Numbered from the stretch's first letter, positions 55,001 to 63,304 are shown. The stretch: 64,000 nt of DNA from Burkholderia arboris (GCF_902499125.1 NZ_CABVPX010000004.1:62001-126000); one strand, 5' to 3'. Numbers and translations: made by a program. Notes: generated by a model from the letters alone, not told the origin.

Positions 55001-56497
55001 GCGCTGTGGGCGCCGGTCGAACGGCTCGTATGCCTGCGTGCGCTGCATCCCGACGCGCGCCCCATGCCGGCGCTCAAGGTGCCGGCCGCATGCGCGCAGC
55101 CGTGGGAAGCCGATGCGGCACTCGTCGATGTGATCCGCGCGCGGCTGACCGGCTTCGGGCCGCTCACGCTCGACGCGATCGCGACACCCGTTGGCCTGCC
55201 GCCCGCGTCGGTCGCGACGGCGCTCGCGGCGCTTGAGCGCGAAGGCTACGTGATGCGCGGCCGCTTCACGCCGGGCGCGACGACCGACGAATGGTGCGAA
55301 CGCCATCTGCTGGCGCGCATTCACCGCTATACGGTGAAGCGGCTGCGCCGCGAAATCGAACCGGTCGAGCGCGCCGACTTCATGCGCTTCCTGTTCCACT
55401 GGCAGCACCTGACGCCCGACACGCGCGGCACGGGCCGCGACGCACTCGCGGCCGTGGTCGAACAGCTCGAAGGCTACGAGGCCGCGGCAAGCGCGTGGGA
55501 AGACGCGCTGCTGCCCGCGCGGCTCACCGACTACATGGCCGGCGGCCTCGACGAGCTGTGCCGCTCGGGCAAACTCGTCTGGACCCGCATCGGCGCGCCG
55601 GCGCGCGCGGCCGGCACACCCGTGAAGACGACGCCGATCGTGCTGCTGCCGCGCCGCCACCTCTCCGCGTGGCAGGCGCTGCGCGATCCCGATGCGCAAC
55701 CGGCGCTGTCCGCGCGCGCCACGCAGGTGCGCGACGCACTCGCCGCGCACGGCGCGATGTTCTTCGATGCGCTGCTCGACGACCTGCACGTGCTGCCCGT
55801 CGAACTCGAACAGGCGCTCGGCGAACTCGTGTCGGCCGGCCTCGTGAATGCGGACAGCTACGCGGGACTGCGCGCGCTGCTGAAGCCCGCCGTCAAGCGC
55901 AGCGCAACCTATGCCCCGCGCACGCGACGCGGCGGCGCGCTGATCGGCGGAATGGACGACGCGGGCCGCTGGGCGCTCGTGCAGCGTCAGGCGCCGCGGG
56001 ACGATGCGCCCGCGCCGAAGCGCGGCCCGGCGGCGACCGATCCCGACGCGCTCGAGCACATCGTGTGGACGCTGCTGCGCCGTTACGGCGTCGTGTTCTG
56101 GCGACTGCTCGAACGCGAAGCCGACTGGCTGCCGAGCTGGCGCGAACTCGTGCGCGTGCTGCAACGGCTCGAAGCGCGCGGCGAGATTCGCGGCGGACGC
56201 TTCGTTGCCGGGCTCGCGGGCGAGCAGTTCGCGCTGCCCGAAGCGATCCCGATCCTGCGCGAACTGCGGCGGCAACCGGGCGACGGACAGTACGTGTGCG
56301 TGACGGGCGCCGATCCGCTGAACCTCGCCGGCACGCTGCTGCCCGGCGACAAGGTGCCGGCGCTCGCCGGCAATCGCGTGCTGTTCCGCGACGGCGTGCC
56401 CGTTGCATCGCTGGTATCCGGCACGTTCCATTACGCCCCCGACCTGCCGCCCGCCGCCCGCGAGGATGCGCGCCTGCGGCTCGCGCGTTACTGCTGA
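52019..56497 (+). CDS. lhr: ATP-dependent helicase Lhr (full length)
   Basis: A 1492-residue SF2 helicase. Walker A AAPTGSGKT (51-59), Walker B IVDEIHAL, motif III GLSATQKP, motif VI QRVGRSGHH, then the Lhr winged-helix and DUF1998-type regions and the large Lhr-specific C-terminal half (about 850-1490). Lhr unwinds RNA:DNA and DNA forks with 3'-5' polarity. The start ATG 52019 is the first that retains all motifs and precedes family similarity; the frame is open for a further 1.1 kb upstream with no similarity. Residues 607-622 are an Ala-Gly run coded by a 6-bp repeat in the linker. Confidence 0.95.
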   Translation: MDVTAIRPAARALDVFHPAVAAWFQRTFAAPTGAQALAWPHIKAGRSTLVAAPTGSGKTLTAFLCALDDLVRDALAHDGTLPDATLVVYVSPLKALSNDIHVNLDAPLAGIAESLAHLGLPVPTIRTAVRTGDTTQAERAALRKRAPHILVTTPESLYVLLSSTSGRQMLSNVRSVIVDEIHALASSKRGSHLALSLERLDALSGRALPRIGLSATQKPIDAVARFLVGGPADAPRDCTIVDTGHTRERDLALELPNVPLEPVMATDVWEQVYDRIAGLAAAHRTTLVFVNTRRTAERMARHLADRLGKNAIAAHHGSLAKEHRFDAEQRLKRGELKLLVATASLELGIDIGDVDLVCQVGSPRGIAPFLQRVGRSGHHVGGVPKGRLFPLSRDELVECAALLDCVQRGELDALRIPEAPLDVLAQQIVAEVACTEWQEDALYARFTHAAPYARLTRERFDEVMKMLAEGFTSRRGVRGAYLHRDVVGGTVRGRRNAMMTATTSGGTIPDMADYAVLLEPQGIQVGTVNEDFAIESLAGDVFQLGNQSYRIIRVETGRVRVEDAQGQSPNIPFWLGEAPGRSDELSAAVGRLRARLDGLFADGDRQAGAGAGAGAGAGAGAGGRNRAGSNAEAKANGETGTARASAESRLAPALRWLVDELRLSPDAARQIADYLARTRAALGALPTQDTLVMERFFDESGGTQLVIHSPFGSRINRAWGLALRKRFCRSFNFELQAAATDDAIILSLSLAHSFALDEVWRYLRSASAEHVLVQALLDAPMFGVRWRWNATTALALPRFTGGRRTAPQLQRMKSEDLLATVFPDQVACLENIVGEREIPHHPLVDQTLDDCLHDAMDTDGWLALLRRIESGAIELVARDLPAPSPLAAEILNAKPYAFLDDAPLEERRTQAVQSRRWSDPESADDLGALDADAIDAVHDEAWPLVRDADEMHDALLTLACIADSEAQAHAGWPDRLAELADRRRATKLVAPGGTALWAPVERLVCLRALHPDARPMPALKVPAACAQPWEADAALVDVIRARLTGFGPLTLDAIATPVGLPPASVATALAALEREGYVMRGRFTPGATTDEWCERHLLARIHRYTVKRLRREIEPVERADFMRFLFHWQHLTPDTRGTGRDALAAVVEQLEGYEAAASAWEDALLPARLTDYMAGGLDELCRSGKLVWTRIGAPARAAGTPVKTTPIVLLPRRHLSAWQALRDPDAQPALSARATQVRDALAAHGAMFFDALLDDLHVLPVELEQALGELVSAGLVNADSYAGLRALLKPAVKRSATYAPRTRRGGALIGGMDDAGRWALVQRQAPRDDAPAPKRGPAATDPDALEHIVWTLLRRYGVVFWRLLEREADWLPSWRELVRVLQRLEARGEIRGGRFVAGLAGEQFALPEAIPILRELRRQPGDGQYVCVTGADPLNLAGTLLPGDKVPALAGNRVLFRDGVPVASLVSGTFHYAPDLPPAAREDARLRLARYC
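53837..53884 (+). repeat. eight tandem copies of a 6-bp unit inside lhr
   Basis: GCCGGT repeated exactly eight times (48 bases), coding for eight Ala-Gly pairs in a linker after the helicase core. Slippage would change length by two residues without shifting frame. Confidence 0.95.
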
Positions 56498-56636
56498 CAT
56501 CGGCTGACACGCACGCCGCACAGACTACTGATCGCCGGGCCGCGCAGCCGCCATCGTTCAGGTAGCATCGGACGATTGACTGCGCGGGCTCCCGCGCGTC
56601 GCCCAGACAAAACAAGACTTCCGGAGACTGCCGCTC

Positions 56637-57911
56637 ATGGCTTCGCATGCCGATTCGCCCGTCGCTCATCACGCGGGTTCGCTGACCATTTTCCAGGGTG
56701 CCGCACTCTATATCGGCGCGGTGCTCGGCACCGGCGTGATCGCGTTGCCCGCGCTTGCCGCCGAAGTCGCGGGGCCGGCCTCGCTGCTCGCGTGGGCTGC
56801 GCTCGTCGTGCTGTCCGGGCCGCTCGCTGCCACCTTCGCCGCACTCGGCGCCCGTTATCCCGATGCCGGTGGCGTATCGACCTACGCCCGGCGCGCATTC
56901 GGCCCGAAGGCCGCTGCCATCGTCGGCTGGTGCTTCTATTTCGCGGTGCCGGCCGGCGCGCCGGCCGCCGCGATGTTCGGCGGCGCATACGTTGCGGCCG
57001 TCACGGGCGGCGGGCACACGACGATCATCGTCACGGCCGCCGCGCTGATCGCGACCGTGTCGGCCGCGAACGCATTCGGCGTCACCGTGTCGGGCCGCAT
57101 GCAACTCGTATTGTCGGCGCTGCTCGTCACGCTGCTGCTCGTCGCGGTGCTCGCGTCCGCGCCGCATGCGCGCCCCGCGAACCTGCATCCGTTCGCGCCG
57201 CATGGCTGGCTCGCGGTCGGCCAGGCCGCCGCGCTGCTCGTGTGGAGCTTCGCCGGCTGGGAAGCGATCACGCATCTCGCGGCCGAATTCCGCCGGCCCG
57301 CGCACGACATGCCGCGCTCGGCCGGCATCGCGGTCGTGGTCGTCGGATTCCTGTACCTGTCGGTCGCCGCCGCGAGCGTGATGGTGCTCGGGCCATCGGC
57401 CGGCGCATCGGGTGCCCCGCTCGCCGAACTGATCGCAGGCGGCATCGGCGGCCACGCGCAGGTGCTGGCGGCCGCGGCCGCGCTGCTGCTCACGCTCGGC
57501 ACGATGAACGCATATTTCGCGGGCGCGGCCAAGCTCGGCGCGGCGCTCGGTCGCGACGGCGCGCTGCCGGCGTGGCTCGCGCAGGGCAGCCAGATCGGCG
57601 GCGTGCCGCGCCGCAGCCTCGGCGTGATCGCCTTGCTCGCGGCCGTCGCGCTCGCTGCAACGACGCTCTCGGACGTCGGGCCGAAACCGCTCGTGCTCGT
57701 CACGTCCGGATGCTTCGTGATGGTGTACGGGCTCGGCGCAGCCGCCGCGCTGAAGTTGCTGCCGCGCGGCAGCATCGCCCACCGTTGCGCATGGGTTTCG
57801 CTGATTGCGGTCGCGGGGCTGTTCCTGACGACCGGATGGTATTTCCTGTTCCCGCTGCTGCTCGCAGGCGCCGCACTGCTTTATCTGCAAGTGACCGGCC
57901 CGCGCAAATGA
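56637..57911 (+). CDS. APC-family amino-acid permease (YjeH-like)
   Basis: A 424-residue transporter with about 12 hydrophobic helices. The family start YIGAVLGTGVIALPALAAEV (helix 1 with the GTGV unwound segment) and LVWSFAGWEAITHLAAEF (helix 6) are typical of APC carriers, most like YjeH, an exporter of methionine and branched amino acids. Substrate is not certain. CGGAG lies about 13 bases before the ATG. It follows lhr by 140 bases as its own unit. Confidence 0.9.
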   Translation: MASHADSPVAHHAGSLTIFQGAALYIGAVLGTGVIALPALAAEVAGPASLLAWAALVVLSGPLAATFAALGARYPDAGGVSTYARRAFGPKAAAIVGWCFYFAVPAGAPAAAMFGGAYVAAVTGGGHTTIIVTAAALIATVSAANAFGVTVSGRMQLVLSALLVTLLLVAVLASAPHARPANLHPFAPHGWLAVGQAAALLVWSFAGWEAITHLAAEFRRPAHDMPRSAGIAVVVVGFLYLSVAAASVMVLGPSAGASGAPLAELIAGGIGGHAQVLAAAAALLLTLGTMNAYFAGAAKLGAALGRDGALPAWLAQGSQIGGVPRRSLGVIALLAAVALAATTLSDVGPKPLVLVTSGCFVMVYGLGAAAALKLLPRGSIAHRCAWVSLIAVAGLFLTTGWYFLFPLLLAGAALLYLQVTGPRK

Positions 57912-58004
57912 CCTGGCGCGTGCACGGGCATCGCCCGCCCGCTCGCTGCGCACGGCGCTTGCCGGGTCACGCCGATCCGGCCAGGCGCCGTTTCGTCGCG
58001 CCGG

Positions 58005-58301
58005 TCAGGCCGGCACCAGTTCGAAGCTGAGCCGTTTGCCGAGTGCGGCGGCCGCGCTCGCGAGCGTCGCCAGCGTGAGGCTCGTGTCGGTTTCGTCGAG
58101 CAGGCGGTTGAGTGCGGCGCGGCTGGTTTTCATCCGCGCGGCCATCGCGGTTTTCGTGATGTGTTGCGCCTTCATCTCCTGCCCGATCTGCCACGCGATC
58201 ACGCGCTTGATTGCCGTGGCGGTGGCCGCTTCGAGATTGCCGTCTTCTTCGAGGAAGCGATCGAAATCGCTGCCGATATGCGGGTTGTTCGTGGTCGTCA
58301 T
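58005..58301 (-). CDS. antitoxin-type XRE DNA-binding protein (HigA-like)
   Basis: A 98-residue protein with a C-terminal helix-turn-helix (KTAMAARMKTSRAALNRLLD) and an acidic N-terminus. It follows the toxin-type gene, has GGAG six bases before its ATG, and fits a HigA-type antitoxin that binds both the toxin and the operator upstream. The two genes are 74 bases apart. Confidence 0.85.
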   Translation of the reverse strand: MTTTNNPHIGSDFDRFLEEDGNLEAATATAIKRVIAWQIGQEMKAQHITKTAMAARMKTSRAALNRLLDETDTSLTLATLASAAAALGKRLSFELVPA

Positions 58302-58375
58302 GTCGTACTCCAGGTGCATGGCGTTGCCGGCTGCTCGACCGTCGGAGACGGCGCGTTCCGGCACAACCGGGGAAT

Positions 58376-58735
58376 TCAGATGGCGTGCGTCAGCACCTTC
58401 AGGCGCGCGACGGTGACGTCGAGATCGTCCGACGGCGTGGCCCGCGATTGCTTGAAGAAGCCGTGCAGCAGGACCATCGTGTCGCCAGCGACCGTGAACA
58501 GCACGCGAGCGCTTCGCCCCGGCAGCATCACGCGGATCTCCCATAGATCCTTCGCCATCTTCCGGACCAGCGGCATGCCGAGCGGCCAGCCGAGTTGAAC
58601 GGTCTTGATCTCTTCGCCGATCGCCGTTCGCTCCGCCTGCCCGAGCGCCTTGAGCCATTCGCGCACCGGCTCGTTGCCTCGGGCCGTCCGGAAGAACCGC
58701 ACGCCGAGCGTGACCTGTATCTGCTGTCTCGCCAT
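58376..58735 (-). CDS. RelE/HigB-type toxin (phage Gp49-like family)
   Basis: A 119-residue protein of the Gp49-like RelE/HigB group: PVREWLKALGQAERTAIGEE, VRKMAKDLWEIRVMLPGRSA and VLLHGFFKQSRATPSDDLD. These mRNA interferases cleave messages on the ribosome. Toxin first, antitoxin second, as in higBA. The inverted repeat just upstream is the likely autoregulatory site. Confidence 0.88.
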   Translation of the reverse strand: MARQQIQVTLGVRFFRTARGNEPVREWLKALGQAERTAIGEEIKTVQLGWPLGMPLVRKMAKDLWEIRVMLPGRSARVLFTVAGDTMVLLHGFFKQSRATPSDDLDVTVARLKVLTHAI

Positions 58736-58748
58736 CGTCTTGTCGCCA

Positions 58749-58770
58749 ATCGTACCAAAAACGGTACGAT
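58749..58770. promoter_or_regulatory. operator of the toxin-antitoxin pair
   Basis: ATCGTACC and GGTACGAT, a perfect inverted repeat with a six-base spacer (AAAAAC), lie 13 bases before the toxin start on the minus strand. Typical for HigBA autorepression. Confidence 0.7.
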
Positions 58771-58850
58771 ATGCCAAGTGCCCCGGTGGCGGCTACTGAC
58801 CGGATGGCCAGTCCTGCGGCAAGGAAAGGGATCGAGCTGCGCCCGACGGG

Positions 58851-59837
58851 TCAACGGTTGCCGCGGGCCGGCTTGCGCGCCGCCCGAGGCGCCCGGTGCG
58901 GGCGTGTGTCGCCGAAGCGCGACCGCGCGATGTCGCGCACCGCGTCGATCAGCGTTCGCGCCACCGGCGACGGCTGCGCATCGGTCCGCAGCACGAGCCC
59001 GACCGGCTCGTCGGTGCCCGCCGACGGCAGCGGCAGGCGCGCCAGCGCACCGGCCGACAGATCGTATTCGGCCGCGTAGAGCGGCACGAACCAGACCGCG
59101 TCGTTCTCGAGCGCAAGCGCACGCGCGACCGAGACCGACAATACCTCGATGAACGAATCCAGCGGCGGTGCGCCGCATGCGCCGAGCAGTTGCTCGGCCG
59201 ACTGCCGGATCAGCGTGCCGAACGGCGGCAGCACGACCGGATAGCGTGCAAGCTCGGCAGCCGGCGCCGCGCTTGCGAGCAGCGGATGCCCGGCACGCAC
59301 GACCGCGACGAGCGGTTCGTTGTACAACTGCTCGAACGCGAGCCCGATCATCCGCTCGGGCTCCGACAGCCGCCCGATCGCGCATTCGATCGCACCGGAC
59401 TTCAGGCGCTCGAGCAGCTCGGCATTCGCGGCCGTCGCGATCCGTACGACGATGCGCGGCCAGCGTTCGGCCAACGCCTTCATCAACGCCGGCGCGAGCG
59501 AGGCCGCGACGGTCGGCAGCATGCCGACTTCGAGCGTCGCCGCCGCGGCCCCGCCCTCGCGCGCGAGCAGCCCGACGCCCTGCCGCAACGCGAGCACGCA
59601 CGCATTCGCGTGCGGCATGAACAACTGCGCTTCGCGGGTCGGCTGCGCGCCCTGCCGGCCACGTTCGAACAGCTTCACGCCGAGGATCGCCTCCAGTTCG
59701 GCGATCGTCTTCGACACGGCCGGCTGCGTGATCGACAGGCTTTCCGCCGCCTTCTGCACGCCGCCCAGCTGCGCGACCGCGAGAAAGCACTGCAGGTGCC
59801 GGAATTTGACGCGGCCGTCGGCAATACGATTATTCAT
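58851..59837 (-). CDS. pcaQ: LysR-family regulator, probable PcaQ
   Basis: A 328-residue LysR protein. FRHLQCFLAVAQLGGVQKAA and LSITQPAVSKTIAELEAILG are the helix-turn-helix; the full effector domain follows. The KFRHLQ start is typical of PcaQ, activator of protocatechuate genes, and pcaHG lie 1.8 kb away on the divergent side. Its ATG overlaps the left arm of a CATAAC-N5-GTTATG palindrome, a second copy of which controls pcaH. Confidence 0.8.
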   Translation of the reverse strand: MNNRIADGRVKFRHLQCFLAVAQLGGVQKAAESLSITQPAVSKTIAELEAILGVKLFERGRQGAQPTREAQLFMPHANACVLALRQGVGLLAREGGAAAATLEVGMLPTVAASLAPALMKALAERWPRIVVRIATAANAELLERLKSGAIECAIGRLSEPERMIGLAFEQLYNEPLVAVVRAGHPLLASAAPAAELARYPVVLPPFGTLIRQSAEQLLGACGAPPLDSFIEVLSVSVARALALENDAVWFVPLYAAEYDLSAGALARLPLPSAGTDEPVGLVLRTDAQPSPVARTLIDAVRDIARSRFGDTRPHRAPRAARKPARGNR

Positions 59838-59890
59838 AACGAACGGTTATGCGGATGACGATGAAATGCCATTTTGCATAACTTTCCGGA
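59835..59890. repeat. pca-type promoter sequence, copy A
   Basis: A 56-base stretch matching copy B (61517-61572): the first 19 bases with one mismatch (palindrome CATAACGAACGGTTATG), a diverged 16-base spacer, then 21 identical bases ending TTTCCGGA. The palindrome overlaps the pcaQ start. The -10 present after copy B is missing here on the plus strand. Confidence 0.85.
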
Positions 59891-59914
59891 GAGTCCCAAG
59901 CACTCGGTGATCCG

Positions 59915-60652
59915 TCATGCTTTCCGTCGCAGCGCCTGGAAACCCGTCGGCTCCCAGATCCGCTTCGCGATCAGCAAGCCCGTTCCGTGCTTTTGCCCGA
60001 GCGGCGCCGACGCCGATTCCGCATGCAGCGCGGCCGCCTTGCTGCGCAGCCGGCGCAACTCCAGTTCGAGCTCCGCGGCGGCGGCTTCGGTCAGCATCCC
60101 CTGCGAGAACGTCATCGTCTCGCCCGCGCCGTCGAAGCGGCTGTCGAGGAAATCGCCGAGCGCATGCGTATGAAAGTAACGGCGGATCGGCCCGCCCGGC
60201 AGCCAGTCGAAATCGCGCGCGACACGCACGCGAATCCGGTCGCCCGGCAACAGCGCCACGACGTTCATCCGGTCGAGCATCAGCAGGTATTTCACGCACT
60301 CGGCCTGCGACACCCGATACGCCGACACGATGTCCTGCACGGTCCAGTAGTTGATCGCGCAGACGGCAACGAGCAGCAGCTTCTCGTCCGACACGAGCAG
60401 CGCCTCCTGCTGTTCGGTCAGCACGTGCAGCCTCGGCGCCGAAGCGGACGCCTCCTGCACGAGCTCGGCCAGCGTATAGCCGAGCAGTTGCGCGATCTCC
60501 ACGACCCGCTCGAGCGTGAAGCGGCCGCTGGCGAACAGCCGCTTCACGCTCGTCTCGGAGACGTCGAGCGACCGCGCGACGTCGCGGTAGGTCATGCCCT
60601 GCGCCTTCAACTGGCGCTTCAGCGTTTCGATGAGCTGGGCGGTTTCGGTCAT
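59915..60652 (-). CDS. XRE-family transcriptional regulator with a long C-terminal domain
   Basis: A 245-residue protein. The N-terminal XRE helix-turn-helix reads QGMTYRDVARSLDVSETSVK. The rest (90-245) is a helical domain with HTHALGDFLDSRFDGAGETM and a coiled-coil-like segment, as in proteins of this type sometimes found near hydrolases. Effector unknown. It is divergent from the NlpC/P60-like gene and both sit between the two pca promoter copies. Confidence 0.8.
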   Translation of the reverse strand: MTETAQLIETLKRQLKAQGMTYRDVARSLDVSETSVKRLFASGRFTLERVVEIAQLLGYTLAELVQEASASAPRLHVLTEQQEALLVSDEKLLLVAVCAINYWTVQDIVSAYRVSQAECVKYLLMLDRMNVVALLPGDRIRVRVARDFDWLPGGPIRRYFHTHALGDFLDSRFDGAGETMTFSQGMLTEAAAAELELELRRLRSKAAALHAESASAPLGQKHGTGLLIAKRIWEPTGFQALRRKA

Positions 60653-60772
60653 ATTGGTATCGAAAAATGGTGCTCACGGTCGAATGTTAGGCTACCTGCG
60701 CAGGCAAATGAACACTTTTCGTTACTTACCCGCATAATCCGCTCCGTCCTGTCACTCAACGACGGAGCCGAA

Positions 60773-61348
60773 ATGACCACCCGGACCGAAACCGCCGCGT
60801 ACGAACCGCACGACACCGCACCACGCGATGCACGCGACACCGATCGCACGATGCCACTCGCGACCGTCCGCACGCTGGCCGCCAGCGCGCATGTCGGCGA
60901 TCTCGTGTTCATCCGCGTGCCGGCCGGGGCGCAGCGCGACGCGGCCGGCACGACGGGCCCGGCCGGCGCGTGGGCCAATCGCTGCGGGATCGTCGTCGAT
61001 ACGTCGGGCGACGAACCGTTGATCGCCGAATCCGCGGCGTTGGCGTGGACGAAGCTCTCGCCGCTGTCGCGCTTCGTCGCCCGCACCGCAGGCGGACGCA
61101 TCGCACTGGCACGCCGCATCGCGGCACCCACCGCCGATGCGCAGCGCCAGGTCCATGCCGCGGCCGAACAGCGAATCGACGCGCTGCTCGGCAACCGCTT
61201 CAACCTGCGGGTGCGGCGCGGGTTCTGCGCGCGATATGTAAGCGACGTGCTCGGCATGGACCAGGCTGCGACGCCGGCCGCCCTGCTGCGCAGCGGCGCG
61301 CTGACACTCGAATTCGACGGGATCGTGTTCGATCCCGGCCGCCGCTGA
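60773..61348 (+). CDS. YiiX/YebB-like NlpC/P60 cysteine hydrolase, altered active site
   Basis: A 191-residue protein matching the YiiX (DUF830) branch of NlpC/P60: VGDLVFIRVPAGAQRDAAGT, then NRCGIVVDT where family members have a His (usual pattern HVGIV), LSPLSRFVARTAGGRIALAR and the catalytic-cysteine region RRGFCARYVSDVLG (Cys152). The histidine seems replaced by Arg-Cys (70-71), so activity is doubtful. No signal peptide. It is followed by a strong terminator. Confidence 0.7.
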   Translation: MTTRTETAAYEPHDTAPRDARDTDRTMPLATVRTLAASAHVGDLVFIRVPAGAQRDAAGTTGPAGAWANRCGIVVDTSGDEPLIAESAALAWTKLSPLSRFVARTAGGRIALARRIAAPTADAQRQVHAAAEQRIDALLGNRFNLRVRRGFCARYVSDVLGMDQAATPAALLRSGALTLEFDGIVFDPGRR

Positions 61349-61467
61349 TAACGGGCACGCTCGGGGAGACCGGATAACGACAAGAACAAAAGACAAGAAA
61401 TAGCGACGGGCTGGCTGGAGGGCCGTGCACGGGGTCGTCACCGACGACGCGAAGCCCGATCGCTTTT

Positions 61468-61501
61468 TCCGCCGGACAGGCATCCTGTCCGGCGGATTTT
61501 T
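61468..61501. terminator. bidirectional intrinsic terminator
   Basis: A 13-base-pair perfect stem (TCCGCCGGACAGG with CCTGTCCGGCGGA, loop CAT) with TTTTT after it and a T/A-rich run before it, 120 bases after the NlpC/P60-like gene. Confidence 0.9.
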
Positions 61502-61516
61502 CATGGGCGCGCCGAA

Positions 61517-61572
61517 CATAACGAATGGTTATGCGATTCGCGAAAAAAGGTCATTTTGCATAACTTTCCGGA
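61517..61572 (+). promoter_or_regulatory. pcaHG promoter with PcaQ-type palindrome, copy B
   Basis: CATAACGAATGGTTATG palindrome followed by the shared 21-base element that contains a -35-like TTGCAT (61556-61561); TAAAGT 16 bases on could serve as -10. It lies 53 bases before pcaH and fits PcaQ activation. Confidence 0.8.
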
Positions 61573-61624
61573 TTGGCTAAAGTCGTGCCATCCACTTTGC
61601 GAAAAACCTATCAGGAGACGCCCG

Positions 61625-62332
61625 ATGGATTCCCCCACGATCCTCACGCCGCGCGACTGGCCGTCGCATCCGGCCTATGTCCACCCCGAGTACCGTTCGT
61701 CCGTGAAGCGCGGCCCGACCCGAGCGCTGATCCCGCTGAAGGAGAAACTGCGCGACCAGTACGCCCCCGTCTACGGCGCCGAAGATCTCGGCGCGCTCGA
61801 CCACGACCTGACGAAGAACGCCGTGAAGAACGGCGAGCCGCTCGGCGAGCGCATGGTCGTCACCGGCCGCGTGCTCGACGAAGGCGGCAAGCCCGTGCGC
61901 AACACGCTCGTCGAGGTGTGGCAGGCGAACGCGGCCGGCCGCTACGTGCACAAGGTCGACCAGCACGACGCGCCGCTCGACCCGAACTTCCTCGGCGCGG
62001 GCCGCTGCCTGACCGACGACGACGGCCGCTACCGCTTCCTGACGATCAAGCCCGGTGCGTATCCGTGGGGCAACCACCCGAACGCGTGGCGCCCGAATCA
62101 CATCCACTTCTCGCTGTTCGGCGATTACTTCGGCTCGCGTCTCGTCACGCAGATGTACTTCCCCGGCGATCCGCTGCTCGCGTACGACCCGATCTTCCAG
62201 GGCACGCCCGAGGCCGCGCGCGATCGCCTGATCTCGCGCTTCTCGATGGACATCACCGAAGAAGGCTATGCGCTCGGCTACGAATTCGACATCGTGCTGC
62301 GCGGCCGCGACGCCACCCCGATGGAGCGCTGA
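61625..62332 (+). CDS. pcaH: protocatechuate 3,4-dioxygenase beta subunit
   Basis: A 235-residue intradiol dioxygenase subunit that carries the Fe(III). Ligands are all present: Tyr107 (GRYVHK), Tyr146 (GAYPWGN), His159 and His161 (RPNHIHFS). With PcaG it opens protocatechuate to beta-carboxy-cis,cis-muconate, the entry to the beta-ketoadipate pathway. AGGAGA precedes the ATG. pcaG starts three bases after the stop. Confidence 0.97.
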   Translation: MDSPTILTPRDWPSHPAYVHPEYRSSVKRGPTRALIPLKEKLRDQYAPVYGAEDLGALDHDLTKNAVKNGEPLGERMVVTGRVLDEGGKPVRNTLVEVWQANAAGRYVHKVDQHDAPLDPNFLGAGRCLTDDDGRYRFLTIKPGAYPWGNHPNAWRPNHIHFSLFGDYFGSRLVTQMYFPGDPLLAYDPIFQGTPEAARDRLISRFSMDITEEGYALGYEFDIVLRGRDATPMER

Positions 62333-62335
62333 ACC

Positions 62336-62929
62336 ATGACGACGCTGAAGCAAACCCCTTCGCAGACGGTCGGCCCGTACTTCGCGTACGGCCTGTGCCC
62401 GCAGCAATACGACTATGACCTGAAGAGCCTGTTCACGCCGACGATCGCCGCGGCGCACGCCGAAGGCGAGCACGTGCTGCTGGTCGGGCAGGTGTTCGAC
62501 GGCGACGGCAACGTGGTCGGCGACGCGGTGCTCGAATTCACGCAGGTGGACGGCGCGGGCCGCTACCCCGCCTCGCGCGACGACATCGCGAAATCCGGCT
62601 TCACGGGCTTCGCGCGGGTCGGCACGGGCACCGACCCGCAGCAGCGCTTCGTCGTCGAGACGGTGAAGCCGGGCCGCCTCGCCGCCGACGAGGCACCGCA
62701 CATCAACGTGACCGTGATGATGCGCGGGATCCTCACGCATGCGTTCACCCGCGTGTACTTCGACGACGAAGCCGCCGCGAACGCGGCCGACCCCGTGCTG
62801 AACGCCGTGCCGGCCGAACGCCGCGCGACGCTCGTCGCGAAACGCGACGCGCAGCCGGGCCGGCCGGTCGTCTACCGCTTCGACATCCGCATGCAGGGGC
62901 CGGACGAAACCGTATTCTTCGACGTTTGA
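62336..62929 (+). CDS. pcaG: protocatechuate 3,4-dioxygenase alpha subunit
   Basis: A 197-residue PcaG: QTVGPYFAYGLCPQQYDYDL at the start and INVTVMMRGILTHAFTRVYF in the core, without the iron ligands, as expected for the alpha subunit. It follows pcaH by three bases and ends 37 bases before a strong terminator. Confidence 0.96.
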   Translation: MTTLKQTPSQTVGPYFAYGLCPQQYDYDLKSLFTPTIAAAHAEGEHVLLVGQVFDGDGNVVGDAVLEFTQVDGAGRYPASRDDIAKSGFTGFARVGTGTDPQQRFVVETVKPGRLAADEAPHINVTVMMRGILTHAFTRVYFDDEAAANAADPVLNAVPAERRATLVAKRDAQPGRPVVYRFDIRMQGPDETVFFDV

Positions 62930-62965
62930 CGCATGCGCCGGCACTCGCCGGTGTCGACAGCATCC

Positions 62966-63013
62966 ACGCCGTGTGGCGCGATACCGACAGGCATCGCGCC
63001 ACACGGCGTTTTT
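62966..63013 (+). terminator. intrinsic terminator of pcaHG
   Basis: A stem of about 16 base pairs (left arm ends GTGTGGCGCGAT, right arm begins ATCGCGCCACAC), loop of ten, then five T residues. Confidence 0.92.
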
Positions 63014-63102
63014 CATGCGCCGTCGCCATCATTCGATGATGCGTCGCATCGTGGCGCATTGCGACGACGGATGCCTGTTGACCAAGGCTTCCCGCCCCAA
63101 TA

Positions 63103-63118
63103 TCAAACGATCGTTTGA
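63103..63118. promoter_or_regulatory. 16-bp palindrome, PsrA/TetR-type operator pattern
   Basis: TCAAACGATCGTTTGA is a perfect palindrome. CAAAC-N4-GTTTG is like the PsrA-type (TetR family) site. It is about 170 bases after pcaG with no gene starting nearby on either strand within the window. The 427-base gap 62930-63356 holds otherwise only the terminators. Confidence 0.5.
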
Positions 63119-63304
63119 AACGCATGCTGCGACCGCACATGAATCGTCGGGCCGACAGGATATCGTTTGCGCGTTATGCGGCGTATCCTTCGCTATCTGC
63201 AACGAGTCAGCGGGATTGAATCGGACGAGGCAACAATTACATGAGTCATGCGCGACACTGCCCGGCAGGCCGTTCGCGCATTTTTTCTGACCGGGTGCCT
63301 TTAA

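Noticed and set aside
51815..56521. 1568-codon frame antisense to lhr
   Set aside because: Shadow of lhr; no motif in the translated product.
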